DNA from: Reclinomonas americana ATCC 50394
Lineage: Eukaryota > Jakobida > Jakobea > Jakobida
Assembly: GCA_048213135.1 (NCBI GenBank)
Contig: PS015178.1
Coordinates: 1 to 55,188 of the forward strand
Direction: 5' to 3'
Length of the DNA: 55,188 nucleotides
The notes under the pieces are model-generated. The model was not told the origin of the DNA. It made no database searches and saw only the letters and a program-made list of their open reading frames with translations. The stretch's first letter is position 1, and every line of letters begins with the position of its first letter. This document shows, in pieces, positions 1 through 11,603 of this stretch. Both the position numbers and the translations under genes were made by a program.

Positions 1-1085
1 TACCGCCGCCAACCACATGCATGAACGAATCTGAAGCGCGCGCTCTCACCGAGATCCAACTCCCACAGATCGTCGTACCACACTTCAACAGCGTTGCCGC
101 CGTGCAGATACACCGCGTTGCCCATCTGTTGTGCGACCGCACACAAGGAGAGAGCGAGAGGGAAGGTGAGGAAGTGAGGTGAACGAAATGGCGGTCGCTC
201 TTCTCACGCACGCACACGCCCACATACGAGGTGCGAGTCGTGCTGTCAACAGAGAGAGGAAGGGAGAACGATCAAGAGAACAGAGAGCAGCAGGCATAAA
301 CACACGTGCGAGAGAGGCGATGAGAGCCAGTGCAAGTGGTGTCATCACCAAAGACAACCACACATCAACATCATCACGCACAATCACACGATGCANNNNN
401 NNNNNNNNNNNNNNNNNNNNNNNNNNNNNNNNNNNNNNNNNNNNNNNNNNNNNNNNNNNNNNNNNNNNNNNNNNNNNNNNNNNNNNNNNNNNNNNNNNNN
501 NNNNNNNNNNNNNNNNNNNNNNNNNNNNNNNNNNNNNNNNNNNNNNNNNNNNNNNNNNNNNNNNNNNNNNNNNNNNNNNNNNNNNNNNNNNNNNNNNNNN
601 NNNNNNNNNNNNNNNNNNNNNNNNNNNNNNNNNNNNNNNNNNNNNNNNNNNNNNNNNNNNNNNNNNNNNNNNNNNNNNNNNNNNNNNNNNNNNNNNNNNN
701 NNNNNNNNNNNNNNNNNNNNNNNNNNNNNNNNNNNNNNNNNNNNNNNNNNNNNNNNNNNNNNNNNNNNNNNNNNNNNNNNNNNNNNNNNNNNNNNNNNNN
801 NNNNNNNNNNNNNNNNNNNNNNNNNNNNNNNNNNNNNNNNNNNNNNNNNNNNNNNCACACACAGGCGCGCACGCATACACACACATAGAGCAACACACAG
901 AGGCACGGAGAGAGGGGATACCGTGTGCACAGAGCGTAACGGCCATGACACGCACTTTGACAACACGCACGCAAAGACACACAAGCACAGAACATCGCAC
1001 AGACAAGAATGCGCAACTGTGCAGACGCCCGCGGCCTGGCGCGGCTCAGGCGGCTCGCCATCAAAGTCGCGCGTCTCCCACTGCA
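1..1085 (-). CDS. Kelch-repeat protein, partial (3' end outside window)
   Basis: Two exons of one minus-strand gene are visible on either side of an N gap (396-855). The first begins after an acceptor TTGCAG at about 1085 and reads WETRDFDG followed by PPEPRQAAG, the W...P.PR pattern of a kelch blade. The second starts at about 125-123 after ...ACAACAG and reads GNAVYLHGGN...DDLWELDL, the GG doublet plus DLWxLDL that closes a kelch strand. It is followed by GTGAGAGC at about 49 and then leaves the window. Start, stop and number of blades are unknown, so this is only a kelch/beta-propeller assignment, with no substrate or partner implied. Long ORFs running through the N block are artefacts. 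Confidence 0.6.
396..855. other. Assembly gap (N)
   Basis: A run of 460 N inside the kelch gene. Further N runs lie at 2082-2414, 33855-34308, 34730-34918, 44128-44656, 45164-45183, 45919-45938 and 47795-48044. The two 20-N runs look like fixed-size placeholders for joins of unknown length. Confidence 0.98.
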
Positions 1086-1136
1086 ACATCGATTTTGTGA
1101 CAGTGAGTGGCAGGACAAAACAAATGCACTCTGGCG

Positions 1137-2419
1137 ATGAGTGAGCAACGCGCGGCCTTTGTGCGCGCGCTCTCGCGACATGTGCAACGTTGTCACGAGC
1201 ATCAACTGCAACAACAACAACAGCAGCAGCAGGCAGCACCACTGCAGCAACCACAACAAGAAGAGGAAAATGATGTGTGGTGGCGATCTCCCTGGCAACG
1301 TCTGCAGAGGTGTGTGTATGCATGCTCTCTCATTTCCACGTGGTCACTGACAGTGGAAAGTGGGGATAACCCCCCGCAGGTGGGCGCATTGGGTGTGGAC
1401 TGGTCGTGAGGATTCTCTGCCTGCAGCTGCATGGCCGTCCACAGTGACGACAACAGCAACGACGACTGCTGCAGTGGCTGTGTCGTCGACGCTGGAAGAC
1501 AAGGCGCGAGTGACACTCGAGTTGCGACGAGTGCTGCAGGGCATGGGCGGTGGCCGACTGGCGCGTCGTGTGCAGCTGCTCGAGTTGCAGCTGCTGTCGC
1601 AGGTGGCGCTGCAGTATGTGCCCGCGTTGCGGTTTGTTGAAGTCTCTGTGTGTGTGTGTGTGTGTGTGTGTGGCTGTCTGCGCAGACTAAAGACTGACGC
1701 GCTCCCGTGCAGGCCGCAAGTGGCGCGTCTGGTGCAACTCGTGGATTCCGCGTCGAGATCGCCAGCCGTGCCCGCAGCAGCAGCAGCAGCAGCAGCACTG
1801 CCGCCACCACGGCAGCAGCAGCAGCAGAAGCAGCATCGTCATGTTCCGCGACGGAGTTCCGAAAGTGCGCCGTCGCAGCTGTCGTTTGTGGTGTCGCCTC
1901 GAGCGCACATGGAGCAGCTGTTGTTCGGGCGCAGCGACACTCATGTGTCCGTGGAGAGCGCGGTGCCGGTGACTCCGACACTGGAGCGCAGTGGCGATGT
2001 GGGCGTTGGTGTGGGAGTGCGCGATTTGCGGACTGACGGTGTCGAGGGTCCAGCCGTGTTTATGCCATTGCCACTGTCGGCNNNNNNNNNNNNNNNNNNN
2101 NNNNNNNNNNNNNNNNNNNNNNNNNNNNNNNNNNNNNNNNNNNNNNNNNNNNNNNNNNNNNNNNNNNNNNNNNNNNNNNNNNNNNNNNNNNNNNNNNNNN
2201 NNNNNNNNNNNNNNNNNNNNNNNNNNNNNNNNNNNNNNNNNNNNNNNNNNNNNNNNNNNNNNNNNNNNNNNNNNNNNNNNNNNNNNNNNNNNNNNNNNNN
2301 NNNNNNNNNNNNNNNNNNNNNNNNNNNNNNNNNNNNNNNNNNNNNNNNNNNNNNNNNNNNNNNNNNNNNNNNNNNNNNNNNNNNNNNNNNNNNNNNNNNN
2401 NNNNNNNNNNNNNNCGAGA

Positions 2420-2467
<48 letters not shown>

Positions 2468-2694
2468 ATTGCCGACCCAGGTGCGACCAAAGAGTCCACT
2501 TTCGCCGCTGTCGGCGTGCAGCTTGCCGCGGACGGCGTCCTCGGTGTCGATGGGCTCGCCTGTCATGTGATTACTGAGTTGCCTGCGCTGTTCGTTCGGC
2601 GGTGTTTTCTTTGCATGCGCGGTACCGCGCACTCACACTCCCCGTAACACAGACCTGCTCTGACGGCCGAGCCGGTGGCCGCCAGTCGACGGCG

Positions 2695-2747
<53 letters not shown>

Positions 2748-5700
2748 CGAGCGTGAAGATTGTCGACATTGATGAGCTCCGACGTCACGCCCGTGCCCGT
2801 GTCGCTGCCACTCGCCGCCCGCCTGCAGCTCGCGGCATTGCCCCTCCGGCCACCTTGCCGACGTTGCCTGCCCCCTCAGCAGCAGCGACGGCAGCAGCAC
2901 CTTTGTCAACTCCACTGGCGCAGCCCGCGACCGAGGACACAGAGGACGACGAGGCAGCGGTGGGTGAGGCCTTGGATCCGGGAGCGCCGATTGTGCGTTG
3001 GCTGAGCGCGGGGCCTCTGGGACCGCCATCGTGGTCTCTCCGTGGTCTAGCTTCGTGGTTCCTCGGCTCACAGCTGCCTCGTGGTGGCACTCACCGGGCC
3101 ATTGGCTTGTTGGAGAACGACATTGCACGAGCGCGTGGGGAGGCTGGCAACAGCATTATCGATCAACAGGGGTTGCCTGTTGTTCCCGACGATGTGGGAC
3201 CTCTGCCCACCGACAATCCACTGGTCACCCGCACCACGCTGCACCACGGTACATTTGGGTACGGCCGATTCGAGCTGTTGGAGAGTGAGCAGCAGGCCGT
3301 CGAAGCGTTGGTGGGCGGTGGTGGCGGTCTGCAGCAGCTACTGCGTGGACCTGAGCAGGGTGTTGATGTGTTGCGGCGAGTGCTCGCACGTTCCACGGCA
3401 CCACTGCAGGTAAGCCACACTCACACAGCAAACATCTCGCAGCTGTGTCTCACAACCGCGCTGCAATCCAACAGCGATTGACGCGGCTTCTGAAAAGCGG
3501 ACAGCGATTAAAGTCGGACCGTCTCGTCGGCGCTGGCTCGCAACTGAGTGACGACGAAAACGACGGCGAAGTGCGCATGGCACAGCGCCTGGCGGACGAG
3601 TCGGTGGCGGAGACCGCGGAGTCGTCTGTGGCACTGCTGCCGCCCGAGCCGGTGGGTTCCAGTCTTGTCATGTCTACTCCGCGCTCTATCGCAGAGGTTC
3701 TACCTGCTGCGCTGGCGGCGAACAAGCGGTGAGCACACTGGCCTTGCGCGTGTTTTGTTTTCGTTGACTAAACGATTTTTTGAGCGACGATAGAGTTCTG
3801 GCTGAGAGTGCGTCGCCGCTGGTGCGAGCATATGAGCTGGATGGAGACGAGCCTGCGGTGGCACACCAGCGACAGAGAGTTGCAGCGGCTCGACACTCGT
3901 GGGTGGCAGTGGACGCGGTTCAAGACGCGCAGCGGGCGCTCCGAGAGACAGACGGCGCAATGGTGGAAACCAGTGACACGCCGCTGCCACATCGTGCGCT
4001 TGCGCAATGGGGTGACTCACAGCGGACATTGTGGGCACGGTTGCGCCGCACTGCTCTTGTGGAGACCGTGGAGGAGCTGGCAGCACAGAGTGCGATTGTG
4101 GTGTCGCCACAGCTTGCAGCAGTCGTGTCTCTGGCTCGCGTTGCGACAACGGCTGAAACCGATGTTGTTGTGCGTGCTGCGCCGTCGTCACAGACGTTTG
4201 AACGGGGTGACGTGCAACTGAGACACATGGCCGAATTCCTTGAGCAGCGTTCTGCAGCTCGAGGAGCGCAGGAGGGTGCGCTGCCTGTTGACGGCGATTT
4301 GCGTGCGCCCGGGAGTGGAGGACAGTTGTTCCGTGCTGCGCAGTTGGGTGTTCACGCGCGGGAGGAACCATCGTCGTTGTCGTCGTCGTCGGCAGGTGAT
4401 CGTCTTCTCGCGCGGCTGAACTGGGAGCAGGAGTTGGACCGCTTGGACGAGGCTTTCGACGCGCTCAATGCGGATGCACGACGAGCGCTGCTGACGCAGG
4501 CCGAGGGACTCGATGTGTCTGTTCGTGACCGACTTCGCCAGTACGCGCAGTTGCGAGGGTTTCGCGCCGAGGCCATGCGACGAGATCCGCGATTACGCGA
4601 CTGGCGCTCCTTGTCGCTGCAGCAGAAACAAAGCGTGGCGCAAGAGTACGCACGGGCGATGCGTCGAGTGCAAGCCGACGGCACTGTCGACGAGCAGGCG
4701 TACGAAGTCGATCTGGTGATGGGTTCCACGCGTCGCGCCCAGCAGGCGCAGGTGGCCGAATCGCTGCAGTTGCTGGCTGCACGGATGGAGGCCATGCTTG
4801 CGGCCACACAGCGTGCGCCCGCTGCCGCAGCAGCCGGAGCCGAGAGCGATGAAAGTGCAGAAGTGGAGCAGGAGGTGAGACGATTTCTCGTGGAGTCTGC
4901 GGCGCGCCGTGATCGCCTCCTTCGTGCCGGCGAGTGGGGAGCGCGAGAGGACGCTTCCGTGCGACGGCAGTTCATGCCACCTGGTGCCTCGTTTCAGCGC
5001 CCAGCACAGCCCAGTGGTCTTGTGGTGCCCGGCGTCGTCGATCAGCACAGCGTCACTGAGCAGCAGCGTCGTCGTGAGATGCGCGAGTATGCCGCTGCAG
5101 TGCTGACGGATCAAGACCTGGTCGCTGTGGCGCAACGCGTGACTCGCATTCAGCAACAGTATCTGGTGGGCGAAAGCTCCGCACGACTGACGGTGGAGCA
5201 GTACGAGCTCATGGAACGCGTGTACTGTCGCAAGGTCGCCGAGTTGCTGCAACGACTTGCTGCCGTCCACAATACTCTGCAACGAGTGCCGGTCGCGCAG
5301 CCAGTGCAGCAACTGCTGTTGCAAATGGTGCGCGAAGTGGGTCCCTACCCACAACAGCGGCAGTATCGCGTGGTGGAGAGCAGAGTGCAGCAGGCGCCGC
5401 TAGGTGAGCTCACAGGCAGCCCGGTGCAATGGGAAGAGTTGCGTGGCGCGGTTGCCAGGAGGTTGCGCGAGGCGGCCGATCGACCCGCCAGCGCGGGACC
5501 ACAGGTGAGAGCACTGTGTGTTGCTAGTTGTCTTGTGCAGCTCTTGCGACGCGAGGCGCTGAAGAAAATGCGTGCTTGTGATGATGCAGTGGTCGCTGGA
5601 GGAGTGGCTGTGGGTGGAGGGCATCGGTACATTCTTTCGTGCCCAGGCACATGCTGGAACGCCAGTGTTTCCCGACCAGGTGTGGCCCTCGGTGCCGCGG

Positions 5701-6483
5701 TTGCTGCAGCTGCTGCGCGTGCAACAGCAACTTTTGCGCTTGGATCATCCTGTATTCGTGCGCCCAACATCACCTGCCTCGGCGACAAGTGTCAGCAGTG
5801 TGTTGTGCGCGGACACGTGGCTGCTTCCCGAGTCTCTCCACACGTTTATGCCTCTACAGCAACTTGTGCCTCCACCACCGCGCGAGAAACCACCGCCACC
5901 GCCGCCGCCACCGCCACCGCCACCGGTACGATTTTTAGAGGTTGACTTTCCTGTTTTCGTTGTTTCTTGACTAATGCTTTACTGTTTATGTGGCAGCCAC
6001 CTCCACCACCACCGCCACCACCGCCACCGCCACCGCCTCCCCCCGCGCTTCCCCCACCACCACCGCCACCACCACCGCCGCCGCCGGTACGATTTCGCAG
6101 CACACTCTTAATGCAGCTCGCTTTCCCTCTGTTTCTGGAAACACTGACACGAATCCGCAGCCACCACCACCTCCTCCACCACCGCCACCACCACCGCCGC
6201 CACCACCACCGCCGCCACCACCACCACCACTTCCACCGCCACCGCCACCGCCGGTGAGTTGTTTCTGTTTCTATATATGTCGCGTCGGTCTTTCCATTCT
6301 GAGAGTGTTCGGAATATGAAAAATCTCTCCGTGCAGCCTCCGCCTCCGCCGCCAAGGCCCGTGACTCCGCGACTGGAGTATATTCCTGATCGTGCTGCAG
6401 AGGTCACCGATGCTGTGGAGTATGCGGAGCCGTTGTTGCGCGAACTCGATCATCGTGTGTTTGGCGATCGACCAGCAGCGTGA
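1137..6483 (+). CDS. Large polyQ/polyproline protein, family unknown
   Basis: Multi-exon gene starting MSEQRAAFVRAL at 1137 and ending with TGA at 6481-6483. Exons I can join in frame: 1137-about 1311; about 1424 to about 1640 (donor GTCTCTGTG); about 1711 into the gap at 2082-2414; about 2467 to CCTGTCAT; the exon with the 17-CAG run through 3411 (donor GTAAGCC); 3479-3730; 3793 to about 5503 (donor GTGAGAGC); about 5591-5926; then proline-only exons and the last exon 6337-6483. The protein is roughly 1500 residues, rich in Q, A, R and P, with long helical stretches at 3800-5500, where ERLD/AQ-rich segments suggest coiled coil. I see no catalytic motif and do not recognise the family. The proline-rich C-terminus could bind SH3, WW or profilin-like partners (inference only). 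Confidence 0.72.
2082..2464 (+). repeat. N gap followed by (CT)n tract
   Basis: The gap 2082-2414 interrupts the polyQ gene. It is followed by an almost pure CT dinucleotide run (about 2423-2464) that forms the pyrimidine tract of the next acceptor, ...GACATTGCCGACCCAG or the TTG just before it. Confidence 0.8.
2696..2746 (+). repeat. (CAG)17 coding microsatellite
   Basis: An uninterrupted run of about 17 CAG triplets translated as polyglutamine inside the large polyQ/polyP gene. Pure CAG, with no CAA interruptions, means the tract is probably length-polymorphic. Shorter CAG or CAA runs occur at 1211-1236, 1780-1832 and 45460-45540. Confidence 0.95.
5888..6336 (+). repeat. Duplicated polyproline exon-intron units
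   Basis: Three successive CCN-repeat exons (about 5888-5926, 6000-6086 and 6163-6252) encode nothing but proline and an occasional Ala/Leu. The introns after the first two both begin GTACGATTT. The third begins GTGAGTTG. The shared donor and composition suggest tandem exon duplication within the polyQ/polyP gene. Confidence 0.7.
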
Positions 6484-7239
6484 CAATTCGAACTGGAGAG
6501 TGGGTTGGGTGGGATTGGTTGGAGAGAAAGCAGTCATGATGCGGTTTGGCTATCATGCGCTCACTCCACGCACGTTGCCACGGCTGCGAGCGAGAAGTGT
6601 GTTTGTTTGGGATGCAAGTCGAGGGTGTGAGAACGAGAGGGACTTCTCACGTTGACAATAAACTTTTCACCGAACAAGTTGGTGCCGTCCGCCGCCGCAC
6701 GAAACAGCAAGAAAGCCTCGTTGAAAGACCTCGCTGTAGTGAGCGTGTGAGGGCGAATGCGACAGGATTCGACGAATATATGGTTTAGACAACGACAGGA
6801 ACACATGCGCACAGCGGTCGCAAATTTTTGGGGACATCTTTCGCTATATTTGGATATCGCGGGATCGCATCGTTCACGGGGAGAGGAGACCGTTGAGGTG
6901 AATGTGCACACATGAGTGAAGTGTGGTGCTTGGGAGGGCCACGAGAGAGATCCTGCCTCTGTGCTCTTTTCCTTCTTGTTCAGTACCGTAAACTATCTTC
7001 GTGGAAACGCACTTTTTGCCGCACTTTTTGAGAAACGCATGCGCATCGCGCCGTGTTGTCAGTGCCCTTGCCGTCGCAGTCCCTCTCGCGCTCTGACACT
7101 CACATACACATGCACCCACATACACTCCCCCCCCTCCCTCTCTCTCTCCCCAGCGGACACGTCTCTTTGTCTGTATATTGAGCAGTGGTCGTCCATATAT
7201 CGCGCCCCCCCCCTCACTGATTTGTTTGCACAGACAACA
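6484..7239. other. Intergenic region, no supported gene
   Basis: Lies between the polyQ/polyP gene and the Myb gene. It contains a C/T-rich stretch with a good acceptor (CTCTCCCCAG at about 7154), which could end a 5'-UTR intron of the Myb gene, and a TATATCGCG stretch at about 7197. A minus-strand ORF at 6561-6911 has a short protein-like piece (NEAFLLFRAAADG) but no convincing exon structure. Confidence 0.5.
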
Positions 7240-9420
7240 ATGACAGCAGCTACCGCAGCCACTGTGCCGTTTATGATGCCTCGCACCGGCCGTCACTGGA
7301 GCGCAGCTGAGGACGACGAGATGGTGGCCCTTGTTTCGGTGAGTTTAACAACACGACTGCAATTGCGCAAAGATCTAGAGTTTTGTGAACACACACCAAC
7401 GCCTGCACAAGTAGTGCGCATCGCGAATCGCACATACACGCAGACATGCAGAGAGAGAGAGAGAGAGGCAGAGGTTGACGTACAGTTGAATATGACCTGC
7501 GAGTGTGGTGCGGTAGGAGCGTGCGGAGTGTCCTTCGCTGAGAAGACATGAACCATTTCGAGAAACAGGATCTGCGTGAATCTGGACGTCACTCACACGC
7601 ACTCTTCTGTGCATGCTACACCGCAGCGACTCGGCACAGACAGCTGGCAGCAAGTGGCGAAGCACATGAAGGGCGGACAGCGAACGGCTAAACAATGCCG
7701 AGAGAGGCGAGTATGTTTTGTACAAGTGTGTGTGTGCGTGTTCAGTCGAGAGACTGCATATTCCCTGTTTCATGATCAATTGCGAACGTGCAACTGCAGT
7801 TGGCGACTGAGTACGTGCGGGGTTGCTGATTATTGATGGGCACAATGCAGGTGGGCCAACCATCTCGATCCGCGAGTGATGCGAGGCGTGTGGACGGAGG
7901 CGGAAGACCGGCTGATCTTGCGCGGACAGGCCACTCTGCACAACCAGTGGGCGGCGATTGCCAGCCTCCTGCCAGGGCGCACAGCGAACAATGTGAAGAA
8001 CCGCTGGAACTCTGTGCTGCGCCAGTTGCGTGACGCATGAAAGCAGCTTGTGTACAAGCTGCATACTTATTTTGCAAATTGGTTATTTCTCTCTCACACG
8101 ACCTGCAGAGCGGCCGAGAGCGTACGCGGTTTCACATTGGGAGGAGGGAAAAAAGGCGACCAGCGAGTGGTGATTGTGGAGGGCGAGTTGGTGGACCTCA
8201 TGTTCGGCAAGATCGGAGCTGACGGACGCCGTCAGCAGCGTTGTCAGATGCGGATGCGTGATCGGCCGGTTGTCTGGCACCAGTGCACACCGGACCCCGA
8301 GAGTGGCACACTCAAGACGAAGAGTCAAGATGTCGTCGAAGACATTGGTGCCTCGATTACGTACGGTGAGCGGTGTGTCTGTCCTGTTTTCGAACTCTGT
8401 GCATTTTTTCACCATTGCCGTGCATTCGTGACAGAGACCGACCAGGACCGCAAGCTGCTGGATGAGATCATTGCCATGGTGCATAACCCTCAGCCAAAGC
8501 CAGAGCGTCGCAAGGCAATTGTCATTCACGATCAGTCAGCACTGCTGGCCAGTGGAGGCGGCCGCCTATCACGACGGCGTTCGAGCGATGTACACGTCAG
8601 TGCTGATCATGACCTCTCGATCCCGAACATGGACGACGCGCGCGCCAACGAGACTGACGCCATCGACGTTGACAGCGGCCGTGGCGTTCGTCGACAGTGC
8701 AGACGCAGCCGACCGCAGGAAGGCGAGGCGTCACCGACAACTCGTGGAGACGGAACTTTGATCGTTGATCGCGATATCGATACGGCCGCGGATATCGATG
8801 ATGACGACGATGAGCCGGCTCACAAGCGGCGACGATTGTCACCAGTGGCCTCTCCGCACTCCATAGACACTGACGTCGGAGCGATGGTCGTTTCGCCCGT
8901 GGCCAACGGACGCCACCTGCATGCGCAGCCGCTGCACGTTTCACTTGACGAGACAACAGCGCCGGCGAACTTGCAATTGACCACCGACGTCAACGACAGC
9001 GTGGAATCCATGGAGGACATGTACGCCGCCGTGTTTGCGCCACCATCGTTGACGTGTGTGCAAGAGGCGCGCGCTCTTGCCACTCATTTGCACCACCACC
9101 ACCACACTGGATCCGTTGCCGGGCAGCCTCCTCCTCCTCCACCTCCTGCTGTTGCTACGCCAGTTTCAGACATCGAAGACATGTTGGTGGCCAGCTGGTG
9201 GGCCACTGGCACTGACCAACAACAGCCTTCGACCAAACCGGGCGCTACAGTAGTGGTACTCGATGCCGACGTCCGCCCAGCGTCTCTCGACTATTTCGAC
9301 GTGGTCGACACTGACAGCGGAGCTGACAGCGTGTGGCATCTGTTGCGTCATTGCACCCCTCACAATGCGATCGCTTGCGCAGTGCATGATGACCTGATCA
9401 TCACTGCTCGTGCAGGTTGA
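7240..9420 (+). CDS. R2R3-type Myb transcription factor with long acidic C-terminus
   Basis: Exons 7240-7338, 7627-7706 and 7851 onward give two SANT/Myb repeats. Repeat one has HWSAAEDDEM, SWQQVAKHM and QCRERW. Repeat two has GVWTEAEDRLI, QWAAIASLLPGRT and NNVKNRW. The tryptophan spacing is that of an R2R3 DNA-binding domain. The second intron must start with GC (GCGAGTATG at 7707) to give the invariant CRERW junction. After NRWNSVLRQL there is a stop at 8038-8040. I think an intron beginning GTGACGC at about 8031 joins the domain to the long ORF ending at 9420, whose splice at 8363-8432 (GTGAGCGG...GTGACAG) keeps the frame. That tail has a DDDDDE run, a KRRR basic patch (possible NLS), poly-His and poly-Pro. 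The alternative is two adjacent genes, with the Myb ending at 8040. Confidence 0.72.
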
Positions 9421-9667
9421 CACTGGGCCGCAGTTCGCAGTGAATATCGATCGATCTGCAGCAGCCTCCAACCGTGGTTGCGAGCTTGTATTCTTTTTTT
9501 GCACTCCTTTTGTGTCATTACGCATGTTGTTTTTTCCTTGTTTGTTTCATCTGCTGCGCGCTCAAGTACGTGCGCCGTGTCCGTGTTCGTCAACTTCAAC
9601 CGAGTGAATCGTTAGCGTTCCTCAATTCACTGTACAACAACAACTTTGTCGCTTGCGCGCTAGATGT

Positions 9668-10978
9668 CTAGTCGTAGCCCTTGATGCCACCCTTGGCACG
9701 TGCGGCACGTGTACGCGCATGTCGCTCCTCATGGCCTTCGATTTGTGGAGCCAGACGGCCGGCCTGGTAGTCTTCCAGCGTCTGGATGATTTCCTCGCGT
9801 CTGCGCAGCACGATGCCACCGACGTGTTGTGAGTTGGATTATCAGGGCAGCACAACACAACCTCGCACACAACAAAAGACGCAACGTGTTCATCACAAAC
9901 GGCCCGTGCCACACCACTGGCTCGCGGAGCTTCTTGCCGGCGCACAGCAGGATGCGAGCCTCCTCCGTGGCATCCGCAGCATTCTCCACCAGTACCGAGT
10001 CCTCCGCCGTGTCATCCTCCGACTCCTCAAACTCCACACTGTTGTGCAAGTTCACGTCGGTCTTGCCATTCACCCGCACGTTACCGCGGAACACATAAAT
10101 GAGGCCGCCAGAGTCACGAGGCAACGGCTGCGTCAGCGACGCACCGGGCGCCAGTCGGATGTCCAGCACTGCCGAGGAGAAGAAGAGTTTAGAAAAGGTG
10201 AGACGAGTCACGCTTGATGGCACGGTGCACACTCGCACCTGTGATGGGCGTCTTGGTCTCGATCACGGCAGACGAGCCGAGGCACTCCCCAGTAATCACT
10301 CGCGCAATCACACCATCGGCCTCGGCCACCGGAATGCGCTCTGGCGGCACATCCTGGTACCGCGGCTCGCACATCTTTTCCTTGGCCGGCAGGTTGACCC
10401 ACAGCTGGAACCCTCTGCGCGCACGCATTAGCACGGCGAACGAAATACAAGAAAAACTGGCAACAAACGCAACTCCATGGTTCCGCCGTTCTCCATGAGG
10501 TCGTCGAGGGGCATCTCGCTGTGGATGACGCCGCGTCCGGCCGTCATCCACTGCACCCAACCGGCCGACAGCTCGCCGCTGTGACCGGCCGAGTCGCGAT
10601 GCTGCATGCCACCCTGCAGCATAATCGACACTGTCTCCTGCCCGCGATGCGGGTGATCGGGCGCGCCCACGGCCTCACCGGGGCCATATGTCACCGGACC
10701 GAGATGACTGTGAATGCGAGTGAGAACCTACATAGCACAGCAAGGCATCGTCATCATGAGAGGATGACGCAACTCGAGCATCAAGAAGGGATCTGCGCGC
10801 ACACACACACACGGAGAGAGATGAGCGCGCGCGTCGGAGATAGAGAGGCAGGGGGTGGTGGCTCACCAGTGCGCGTGTATGACGAGTTGCGCCCGCCCAT
10901 TGGACGACGCACCAAGAATCCGCCTCCCTCGCGCATCTGAGGTGCCAGCTGGGGGCGAGAAATGCGACGCAGAGCCAT
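9668..10978 (-). CDS. PIR: Pirin (bicupin nuclear/quercetinase-like protein)
   Basis: Six exons: 10867-10978, 10774-10792, 10474-10707, 10239-10414, 9886-10168, 9668-9800. The joined protein shows the pirin hallmarks in order: [31 protein letters not shown] (metal-binding cupin histidines), [39 protein letters not shown] and HGPFVMNT. Pirins are iron-binding cupins; some act as transcriptional co-regulators and others as quercetin dioxygenases, and the sequence does not decide which. Exon 2 is only 19 nt and supplies DPFLML. Three of five introns begin GTTGCGT (10773, 10473, 9885); the others begin GTGAGC and GTGCGAG. The start at 10978 is the first in-frame Met of an ORF that continues upstream, so an extra 5' exon ending at ...AAACAG/AAGACAACC cannot be excluded. 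Confidence 0.93.
10774..10792 (-). other. PIR: 19-nt microexon of pirin
   Basis: Between acceptor GCGCGCAG and donor GTTGCGTC lie 19 nt that, with one base from the left exon and one from the right, encode DPFLMLD. This motif is expected in pirins at exactly this place and is otherwise missing from the gene, which makes the microexon well supported. Confidence 0.88.
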
Positions 10979-11094
10979 GGACGCCGTGGTTGTCTTCTGT
11001 TTAAAGAGAGAGAAAAAGAAAGGTGATTGCCTGCTCTCGTGGAGAACAACAGAGCGAGTGGTGATGCCGGCCGGAGTGAGTGTGACCGAAACGC

Positions 11095-11457
11095 TTAAAT
11101 GTCCCTTTGTGGGGTCCGACAGAAAGAAAGACACAACGAGCATCCGTCGTTTGTTTCCGACCCTCGCTTTCTCTCACTCCTCCCACCGTTCACCCGCTCA
11201 CTCGCCTTGTCACTGCCTCCCTCTTGCGCTTGTTGTTGCACAGACAACTCCGATGGGATTGTGATTTCTTCTTCTCGCTCTTGCACTTCTTGTGACTGCT
11301 GCAGCACTGCTTGTGTCGATGCTGCGCTGGGTGGTGGCGATGATGCAGGTGTGCTCGAGTTGAACCAGATGAGCAGGGTGGTGAAGAGGATGCTGGCGAT
11401 GAGGACGAGCAGCAGTCGTTGTCGTGACGGAGCGAGTGGTGATCGTGTGTCGCGCAT
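11095..11457 (-). CDS. Possible small type II membrane protein ORF
   Basis: An ORF of about 120 residues starting MRDTRSPLAPSRQR, followed by one clear hydrophobic segment (LLLVLIASILFTTLLIWF). After it comes a Pro/Ser/Gln/Glu-rich tail. Positive charges before the segment fit a signal-anchor. It sits between the pirin 5' end and the VPS26C 3' end on the same strand. The tail may run into an intron, and the segment could alternatively be a 5' exon of the pirin gene, but no phase-consistent junction convinced me. Confidence 0.35.
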   Translation of the reverse strand: MRDTRSPLAPSRQRLLLVLIASILFTTLLIWFNSSTPASSPPPSAASTQAVLQQSQEVQEREEEITIPSELSVQQQAQEGGSDKASERVNGGRSERKRGSETNDGCSLCLSFCRTPQRDI

Positions 11458-11603
11458 GCCTCTCTCTCTACAGACGCAGACAGTCGATGCGTCCCCAACA
11501 CAAACAACGACGGAGGATGGAACACCGATCGATGTGCTTCGTTTTTGTTGTTTTTCACTCTCTCGAGTCATGCATGCACTGTGTCGGCGAGCACATTGCT
11601 CAC

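Noticed and set aside
85-1323. Long ORFs on both strands crossing 396-855
   Set aside because: Most of their length is N; no stop can occur in a gap, so the length is meaningless.
6561-6911. Minus-strand ORF upstream of the Myb gene
   Set aside because: Only a short protein-like segment; no consistent exon structure and most of the ORF looks random.
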